The notes beneath the pieces are model-generated. The model did no database searches, was not told where the DNA came from, and saw nothing but the letters and a program-made list of their open reading frames with translations. This document shows positions 1 to 5,047 of a stretch of 37,993 nucleotides of DNA, one piece after another; position 1 is the stretch's first letter; every line of letters starts with the position of its first letter. Where the stretch lies: the IMG/VR virus record IMGVR_UViG_3300044801_000339, positions 1-37,993 of that record; one strand, 5' to 3'. This DNA is from a virus. The position numbers and the translations under genes were made by a program.

Positions 1-224
1 TCGGATTTCCGACAGCTGCGGTGCGTAGACGCTTTTTGACGCGGTAATTGGTCGGTTCTTCTTGACTTGTCGGTCGGTTGTGTGATTGGCGAAGGCGGCA
101 GGCGGGGCGGGTGTCAAGAAAAATCGTCGGGCGGCGAGATGTTTATGGTTGCTTTGTGGGGCGTTACCTTTTTGTAGACATTTGGTGTGATAAGAGTAGA
201 GTCTTGTCTAAAGGAGTTAATCAC
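1..224. other. leader region with no recognised gene
   Basis: No convincing reading frame with a ribosome binding site is visible here. An open frame runs in from about position 78 into the first gene, but it has no Shine-Dalgarno sequence and its composition does not look coding. The region probably carries the promoter of the first gene; no clear -35/-10 pair was identified. Confidence 0.4.
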
Positions 225-608
225 ATGAGGTTAAGTGAAGTCCTGTTTGACCACGAGGTGGCGATTGTAAGTGGTGTCTCTAGTAAGAGGTGGCAGGAAG
301 GTAGTAACGGGGTTGAGGAGATTCATTTGGGAAACCAAGGACAACTTTTCTTCCTTATGAATGGGGGAAGTAGTCATGTGGTTGTCGTACCCCCTGTGGG
401 AACGGTAATTAGGGAGGCGTCGGGGGGAGTTGGTAAGGAAGGTCTTTTGGACCGGATACGGGGACATCTAGGAGCTGCGCTGGCCCAGTCTCTCGTGACG
501 GACGACCAGGTCATCATGCAACATGTGCGAGAGTCTTACGTGCTGGCGGGAGGGCGACTAGAGTGGGTGTCGTCACAGAGTGGTTTCACAACGTCTGAGA
601 AACCATAA
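225..608 (+). CDS. hypothetical protein, 127 aa
   Basis: Unrecognised soluble protein. The start is ATG at 225 because AAGGAG lies eight bases upstream; an upstream in-frame extension to 78 lacks such a site. The N-terminal half is rich in beta-forming residues and glycine, and there is a VVVVPPVG stretch near residues 50-58. No catalytic motif, signal peptide or membrane segment is evident. It is visibly AT-richer than the genes further right. It is the only rightward gene in the first 8 kb and ends just before a hairpin terminator, so it is probably its own transcription unit or the end of one that begins outside the window. Confidence 0.7.
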   Translation: MRLSEVLFDHEVAIVSGVSSKRWQEGSNGVEEIHLGNQGQLFFLMNGGSSHVVVVPPVGTVIREASGGVGKEGLLDRIRGHLGAALAQSLVTDDQVIMQHVRESYVLAGGRLEWVSSQSGFTTSEKP

Positions 609-660
609 AGAAGCCCGCCCAGGGGCTTGGTTTCTGGGACATGAGGCTGGTGGGAATGCA

Positions 661-690
661 AAAGGCCGGGGGCTTTCGCCTCCGGCCTTT
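661..690. terminator. bidirectional hairpin terminator between convergent genes
   Basis: AAAGGCCGG at 661-669 pairs with CCGGCCTTT at 682-690, and the stem extends inward by a G-T wobble and three more pairs around a TTTC loop. The outer A and T runs provide short T tracts on both strands. It sits between the rightward gene ending at 608 and the leftward gene ending at 713, as expected for a shared terminator. Confidence 0.8.
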
Positions 691-712
691 CTCTTGCGTT
701 CTTCGACCTACT

Positions 713-1021
713 TTAGTATTCGAGGTAAAGGTCGGCGTCCTCGGTATCCATCATCTGCGCGCCATGTCCCCGACCTCGCGTCTTGCTCTGCACAGCCGCC
801 TCACGCCTCGATTCGTCGAGCTCGGTAGCCACCAAGACGAATGAAGTCGGTTCTCGTCTTGTTCCTCGACATTTGGGGCAGACAGCCGGATCCACATGTC
901 CTGGCATGTCGGGGTCGCAGCCGGAGCACGACTTAGTACGTCCCAAAACATCCGCCTTTGGGCTGGCATTGCGATAAAGTTCGTCGAGATTTAGATTTTT
1001 GACTTTTAGAGCGAATCCCAT
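713..1021 (-). CDS. zinc-ribbon protein, 102 aa
   Basis: Small protein with two cysteine knuckles, CSGC near residues 32-35 and CPKC near 48-51, which should bind one zinc ion. The C-terminal half is charged and ends in an acidic/aromatic tail (DADLYLEY). The ATG start is preceded by GGAGG at good spacing. It is the last gene of the leftward block and stops close to the convergent terminator. The coding sequence contains one copy of a 32-bp repeat whose other copy lies at 2282-2313, encoding the residues NASPKADVLG. A role in nucleic-acid or protein binding is plausible from the fold, but nothing more specific can be said. Confidence 0.75.
   Translation of the reverse strand: MGFALKVKNLNLDELYRNASPKADVLGRTKSCSGCDPDMPGHVDPAVCPKCRGTRREPTSFVLVATELDESRREAAVQSKTRGRGHGAQMMDTEDADLYLEY
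940..971. repeat. 32-bp direct repeat, copy 1
   Basis: Matches 2282-2313 in the same orientation with three mismatches over 32 bases. The core contains a near-palindrome, GCCTTTGGGC. This copy lies inside the 5' part of the zinc-ribbon gene, while copy 2 covers the end of a different gene 1.3 kb away in the same operon. Confidence 0.85.
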
Positions 1022-1075
1022 GACCGTCCTCCGGTTGGTTGGAGGGTACGATCAGGAGTGTAGCAACATTTATGC

Positions 1076-1432
1076 TCAAGTGGAAATCTTTTCTTCTGGA
1101 ACGGATTCAGTGGTTGGATTGGTTAACTTAGGTTCACTATTTTCCTCGGAGCCGAAGACCGATGAATCAGGGTCCGAGATGGTTGCCAGTTCTTCGAGGA
1201 GGTTGTCTTGAGAATCGCCATCCGAGAGCGAACCACCTAGTTCGAGGTGTTCTTCGAGAGCGGTCGATGTCGAGATTCGCAGATCTTCGATGGTGTCGAG
1301 CAGGGTTTCAGGTGATTGCCTTTTCATGGTTTCGAGACGAGACACCAACTGGTTTTTGTTTGTCACCTCGTCGAAGAACGACAGTATGTCTTGGGCATCT
1401 CGCAGGAGGTCAAAGAGGGTTTGGATCTTCAT
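1076..1432 (-). CDS. acidic hypothetical protein, 118 aa
   Basis: Unrecognised protein beginning MKIQTLFDLL. The sequence is helical in its first two-thirds and has an acidic, serine-rich C-terminal tail with repeated SD, EE and DS pairs. The ATG at 1432 is chosen because GGAG stands upstream and because it overlaps the TGA of the preceding gene (ATGA), implying translational coupling. No zinc knuckle or membrane segment. Confidence 0.7.
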   Translation of the reverse strand: MKIQTLFDLLRDAQDILSFFDEVTNKNQLVSRLETMKRQSPETLLDTIEDLRISTSTALEEHLELGGSLSDGDSQDNLLEELATISDPDSSVFGSEENSEPKLTNPTTESVPEEKIST

Positions 1433-1623
1433 GGGGTCTCCGGGGTCAGGGAGGTTTGAATTTTCATGGTGACGAGGTCGCAACCTGGACAGAGGTAGAG
1501 ATAGCTTATGACAATCTTGGTCTTGTGGTGCTTTTCGATTCGGATGACCGACCATTCTGACGGTATTGGAAGGCCGTCTGGATCTGGAGGCATGGCAACA
1601 TGGCAATTGCTGCACGTTACCAT
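1429..1623 (-). CDS. small zinc-ribbon protein, 64 aa
   Basis: Begins MVTCSNCHVAM and carries a second knuckle CPGC near residues 46-49, so it is a compact four-cysteine zinc ribbon. It overlaps both neighbours by a few bases: its start lies inside the end of the upstream gene, and its TGA overlaps the next ATG. The upstream GGAAG site is modest. Function unknown. Confidence 0.75.
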   Translation of the reverse strand: MVTCSNCHVAMPPDPDGLPIPSEWSVIRIEKHHKTKIVISYLYLCPGCDLVTMKIQTSLTPETP

Positions 1624-1925
1624 TCAACGGCATCTTCCGGGTATTTGGCCAAGATTACGACGGGGATAGTCATGATGACCGGCTCGGGTTTTGGCGGCCC
1701 TTTGCCAACGATCACGACACAGACCCGGCAAGGCCACAGGCTACGATCTTGGGGGTTGGTTTCCTTGTCTTCGATGATGTAGGGGCTAGTCCAGATTGCC
1801 CAGCCCCATCCGATAGCTGTCTCGACGAACTTGACGATGCGGCGTTCGCCGCGGTGGGGAGTCGCCTCGGGACGGGAGCCGACTGGCGTGGGAAGGGGAA
1901 GTTCGATACGTCCGACGTGTGCCAT
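1617..1925 (-). CDS. hypothetical protein, 102 aa
   Basis: Unrecognised protein with a strong AAGGAG site upstream of its ATG. Begins MAHVGRIELPLPTPVG and continues with a beta-rich, tryptophan-containing segment (GWGWAIWTSP, residues about 39-48), followed by DKETNP and a hydrophobic strand VCVVIVG. No signal peptide. The composition suggests a small beta fold. It overlaps the following zinc-ribbon gene by seven bases. Confidence 0.7.
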   Translation of the reverse strand: MAHVGRIELPLPTPVGSRPEATPHRGERRIVKFVETAIGWGWAIWTSPYIIEDKETNPQDRSLWPCRVCVVIVGKGPPKPEPVIMTIPVVILAKYPEDAVEW

Positions 1926-1928
1926 GAG

Positions 1929-2261
1929 TTACGTCTCCTTGCTTTCGGCGGGCTGGTCGCCGGCGACGGTTGCAGGTTTTGAAACGTGGGGGGCGTCGTC
2001 CACGGCAGCTTGCTTTTTGAGAGCCAGGCCGAGATGATTGGTTACCGTGAGTAGGTGGGGCCAGATTTTGTTGAGGAGGGAGTTATCGAGGTCTTTGAGT
2101 TCTTTTCCGCTGGCGATGGCCTTGCCGAGCGTCTCCAGATCTTTGGAGTTGAAGAACCCCCATTTGGGCGACTGTAGCGCGGCCCAGATGGCCTTCATGA
2201 GCCAGGCGGTTTCTTCTTTGGTGAGTTGGTTGGGGTCGGCGGGGGGGTTTATTTCGGTCAT
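1929..2261 (-). CDS. hypothetical protein, 110 aa
   Basis: The start MTEINPPADPNQLTKEE at 2261 is favoured over an upstream ATG at 2288 because AAAGGA lies seven bases before it, and the upstream ATG falls inside the 32-bp repeat. The protein is predicted to be mostly helical, with conserved-looking W residues (WLMKAIWAAL, PKWGFF) and a polar tail ending SKET. Unknown function. Confidence 0.7.
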   Translation of the reverse strand: MTEINPPADPNQLTKEETAWLMKAIWAALQSPKWGFFNSKDLETLGKAIASGKELKDLDNSLLNKIWPHLLTVTNHLGLALKKQAAVDDAPHVSKPATVAGDQPAESKET

Positions 2262-2281
2262 GGAATGTCCTTTGGTTGTGA

Positions 2282-2313
2282 GTCCCATAACATCTGCCTA
2301 TGGGCTGGCATTG
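2282..2313. repeat. 32-bp direct repeat, copy 2
   Basis: Partner of 940-971 (29 of 32 bases identical). This copy overlaps the last codons and stop of the sigma-region-4-like gene. In both copies the leftward reading gives NASP, but here the next codon is a stop rather than lysine. Confidence 0.85.
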
Positions 2314-2687
2314 GAAAAGGAATCGAGAATGGTCTGGTGAAGGTGGGCAAGGGCGATGGTTTCCAGTTGGCGGATCCGTTCGCGCGTGAGGTTTAGGAGA
2401 ACGGCTATCTCTTCGAGGTGCGAACCTCCTCGGTTGGCTACATCGAGCGCGCAGGTTTCCGTCAGATCGTCGATGTCGCGAGACGGGTAATTGATGCGGA
2501 TAGATCCCGTGGAAGGGATGACGTCGAGGTAAAGGTGGTATCTACAACTTACGAAAGGACAGGGACGTTCGCCGTTCTCGCAATCGCCACGGGTCATGGG
2601 TCGGCGGACGTCGGTAGGGTATTCCACGAGCTCTCGCCGTTCGTCGCGGGTCAGGGGTAACCATCCTGGTAGCGTTGTCGATCGCAT
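2298..2687 (-). CDS. sigma-70 region 4-like DNA-binding protein
   Basis: The C-terminal half reads [19 protein letters not shown], the classic helix-turn-helix of sigma factor region 4 (EIA-x-x-LxxTRERIRQIE), preceded by a TCALDVA segment. The N-terminal half has three cysteines around [16 protein letters not shown]. The protein is about 129 aa, far too short to be a full sigma factor and without region 2. It may be a stand-alone promoter recognition module or transcription regulator. The ATG at 2687 is used; a TTG at 2711 is also in frame, and neither has a strong ribosome binding site. The last residues, NASP, fall in the 32-bp repeat. Confidence 0.75.
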   Translation of the reverse strand: MRSTTLPGWLPLTRDERRELVEYPTDVRRPMTRGDCENGERPCPFVSCRYHLYLDVIPSTGSIRINYPSRDIDDLTETCALDVANRGGSHLEEIAVLLNLTRERIRQLETIALAHLHQTILDSFSNASP

Positions 2688-2726
2688 GCTGTTTAGGCGG
2701 GTAGAGTACAAGGTTAGGGCGAGAGG

Positions 2727-3155
2727 TTACAAGCCTTGACTTTTCACGACGCTATCGACAATGGCCTTGAGATCGATGAGCGTGCGGTTGGACGTTCCAA
2801 AGAATGTTGTGGCGAAGCCCAGTCCCGAGGAGATTTTGTCGAGCAATGCGGCTTTGGCCGAGGGGGCGATCTCCTTTTTCGATTTGGTGAGTAGATCGCC
2901 TATGACCTGCAAGGCTCCGAACGAGTTGTTTTTTAGGTCGGGGTGTTTGGACGTGTATTCGCCAACGATGTCCACTAGCTTGTCGAATGCTGCTACCTTG
3001 CCGGATACGAGAAGGTCGGAGGGCGACAAGTGGTGTTTTTCCATGAGAGTCCGAGCCTGTTTTTCGGCGACCTCGCGCTCGTTGGGGTTTGCCGTGGGGC
3101 TGCGGGCAATGGCAAGCAGCTTGTTTACACGTTCGATAGCCTGCGTCCTGGTCAT
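2727..3155 (-). CDS. DUF2786 domain protein, 142 aa
   Basis: Residues about 8-45 (RVNKLLAIARSPTANPNERE followed by AEKQARTLMEKHHLS) match the DUF2786 family signature, a domain of unknown function common in phages and plasmids. The remainder is a helical region (KKEIAPSAKAALLDKISSGL). The ATG at 3155 has GAGGTGA just upstream; an upstream extension is rejected. Two bases separate it from the SspB-like gene. DUF2786 proteins have no established activity. Confidence 0.8.
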   Translation of the reverse strand: MTRTQAIERVNKLLAIARSPTANPNEREVAEKQARTLMEKHHLSPSDLLVSGKVAAFDKLVDIVGEYTSKHPDLKNNSFGALQVIGDLLTKSKKEIAPSAKAALLDKISSGLGFATTFFGTSNRTLIDLKAIVDSVVKSQGL

Positions 3156-3157
3156 GG

Positions 3158-3583
3158 TCACCTCACGACGGAAAGTTTGGATTTTGAAGTGTTCGTATCT
3201 GTAGCGATTGGTTGGTCCCCAAGGGGTTCGCACATGAGAAAAAGTCGACGGTTGGTGGGGGACCAGCAGCAGGAGAAACGGGTTTTGGGGTTGAATATGG
3301 CGACGATGGCTTCCCAGGGAACGAAGGTATCGGAGAGGTTCCGGTTGAAAGAGAGTGTGGCGTATAGACCGTCGTCGTTGAGCTGAAAATTTAAGATTGG
3401 ATTAGGCATGGATAGGCCATATTCGAGGGAGAGTAACAGGCCTGGTGCCGTCACTTCGGGAGGTATGCCCTTGCACCTCGTCAGATCATCTATGTAGACC
3501 ACGACATTGGTGGAAAGGTAACGCTCGAAGATTAGTCTTTTGAATTGGTTTAACGAATCGTTTAGATCGTCGCTAGGAATCAT
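3158..3583 (-). CDS. SspB-like ClpXP adaptor
   Basis: The segments VVVYIDD, GIPPEVTAPGLLLSLEYGL, NFQLNDDGLYATLSFN and DTFVPWEAIVAIF align with the core of the SspB family, which tethers ssrA-tagged or other substrates to the host ClpXP protease; in bacterial homologues the pattern is a V-D-x-R-x-x-x-V-P strand, then LSF and a VPW motif. Length (141 aa) fits. The C-terminus lacks the usual acidic stretch before a ClpX-binding tail and ends in a basic SKSKLSVVR. The start is ATG with AAAGGA upstream, overlapping the end of the ParB-like gene by 11 bases. The family call is from recognised motifs; a role in redirecting host proteolysis is inference. Confidence 0.75.
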   Translation of the reverse strand: MIPSDDLNDSLNQFKRLIFERYLSTNVVVYIDDLTRCKGIPPEVTAPGLLLSLEYGLSMPNPILNFQLNDDGLYATLSFNRNLSDTFVPWEAIVAIFNPKTRFSCCWSPTNRRLFLMCEPLGDQPIATDTNTSKSKLSVVR

Positions 3584-4682
3584 TGTCTTGTTCCTTTCCA
3601 GTAGTGTCTTGGGCGTTTTCTCTTTTCAATTGTTCTATCTTGGAACTCATTACGAGTTCAGATTCCTGGTCATCGGTCAAGGCATTTGATTGTTGGGACC
3701 GCCATCCATCATGGATGATCCCATCGATTCGTTTCCGGCATCCCTGGATGTACTCGACGACTTCGAGGGCAACTTTCTTGGCTTTGGGAGAGAGCTTGCT
3801 CGATCGCAGTGCGATCATGAGGCGTTGTGTGCGCTCGATACCACGAACCGTTAAGACTTTTTCGCTGTCGCGTTTTCGCTCGCGTCTTTTTTCTAGGGCG
3901 CGACTGGCGAGGGTTGCGTAGTCGTCGATTCTATGCTGTCCTCGCCAAAGTCGCAGGTTTTTGACCGCTTCGAGCGGGGTCATCAAGGAAAGCTTGACGT
4001 AGATAGAGAAGGGGATGCGTTCGTTGTTTTTCCAGGACTGGTAGACTTCGGACGGCAACCTGTCGAGACAGCCGAGGAGTTCGTTTATGTAAGCAGGCGA
4101 ATGGCTGGTTTTGCGAGCGAACTCGTTTGCCGAGACCCCAAACTGGTCGCGCATGGTTTTGGCGGCCATGGCGAGTTCGTAGGTGGTGAGTTTTTCGCGG
4201 GAGGTGTTCTCGGTAATATTGATCCAGTATTCCTCCGACCGGGGCGTGTCGGCCGGCAAGACGATCGCGGGGACGTCGTGCCATCCGAGGTTGCGCACGG
4301 CCATGGTGCGGCGGAAGCCGGCGCGCACATGGTAGAAACCTGGCGCAGCGGCCTCGACGACGACGATGGGCACCTTGAGACCTTCGAGGTCGATGCTGTC
4401 TTGCAGGTTGGTGAGACCAACCGGATCTATGACCAGGCGCGAGTTGAAGAAATCGGGGTCGTCGACGATCTTGTTTACGGGGATGAGCGTGCTGTGGCCG
4501 TAGAGGATGCGGGTGTGGAACTCGGCCTGGGGACCGTTTTCGCGTTCAAAGTTGCGTAAGACGGTTTCGGCTCTACGCTTGGCGAGGGTATTTTTGGCGC
4601 GAGCGACGAGGCGAGATTGCAAGTTTGGAAACGGCGAATCTCGATCGTCACCGTCGGTAGGGTTTTGGGAGTCTGAGCTCAA
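3573..4682 (-). CDS. ParB-like nuclease/partition-domain protein
   Basis: 369-aa member of the ParB/Spo0J superfamily. The N-terminal ParB domain spans about residues 65-165: IPVNKIV, then LQDSIDLEGLKVPIVV, the GFRR box at 122-125 (GERR in typical ParB) and ITENTSREKLTTYE. A helix-turn-helix follows at about 176-205 (FGVSANEFARKTSHSPAYINEL). The C-terminal third is helical and basic. The start is TTG with TTGGAG eight bases upstream, overlapping the TGA of the preceding gene; no other start is available upstream of the domain. No ParA gene is visible in the window, so it may act as a regulator or nuclease-like DNA-binding protein rather than in classical partition. Confidence 0.85.
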   Translation of the reverse strand: MSSDSQNPTDGDDRDSPFPNLQSRLVARAKNTLAKRRAETVLRNFERENGPQAEFHTRILYGHSTLIPVNKIVDDPDFFNSRLVIDPVGLTNLQDSIDLEGLKVPIVVVEAAAPGFYHVRAGFRRTMAVRNLGWHDVPAIVLPADTPRSEEYWINITENTSREKLTTYELAMAAKTMRDQFGVSANEFARKTSHSPAYINELLGCLDRLPSEVYQSWKNNERIPFSIYVKLSLMTPLEAVKNLRLWRGQHRIDDYATLASRALEKRRERKRDSEKVLTVRGIERTQRLMIALRSSKLSPKAKKVALEVVEYIQGCRKRIDGIIHDGWRSQQSNALTDDQESELVMSSKIEQLKRENAQDTTGKEQDNDS

Positions 4683-5047
4683 GCTTTTTTCTCCAATTCA
4701 TCCTGGTTCGTCACGGAGACCGTGATGAACTGAGCGATCTGAGTGGTGTCCATTGTGATGATGCGTATCAATCGGCGTTGTCGGGTTTTCTTGAGGTGGT
4801 GGTGAAGGGCGATCGAGCTCCAGACTATGTTGCCAGACACGAGCATCGTTCCCGAGGCGAGGCTCCACCACTGTGCCAGGTGCGAGAAGAAGGCGAGGTT
4901 CCACAGGCCCCAGATTGCATAGTAGATGGTGAGAGGCCAGAAGATGCCGCGTATTTGCCTATCTCTCCAAAGGTGCTGGACGTTTTTCCAGGCCGCCAGG
5001 GCGCCACCTAGCTGGAAGAGAGCGTTGATGAGATCGAAGGTTTTCAC
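4679..5047 (-). CDS. small membrane protein, 122 aa
   Basis: Three hydrophobic helices are apparent: about residues 5-20, 35-55 (FWPLTIYYAIWGLWNLAFF) and 60-82, followed by a His/Lys/Arg-rich segment and a polar C-terminal tail. Probably an inner-membrane protein. The GTG start overlaps the helicase stop (GTGA), and its own stop overlaps the ParB-like start (TTGA), so all three are likely co-translated. No family recognised. Confidence 0.75.
   Translation of the reverse strand: MKTFDLINALFQLGGALAAWKNVQHLWRDRQIRGIFWPLTIYYAIWGLWNLAFFSHLAQWWSLASGTMLVSGNIVWSSIALHHHLKKTRQRRLIRIITMDTTQIAQFITVSVTNQDELEKKA

Noticed and set aside
3390-3415. GGATTAGGCATGGAT resembling the cassette end
   Set aside because: It is part of the SspB-like coding sequence (SMPNPI), lacks the rest of the repeat and has no partner or duplication.
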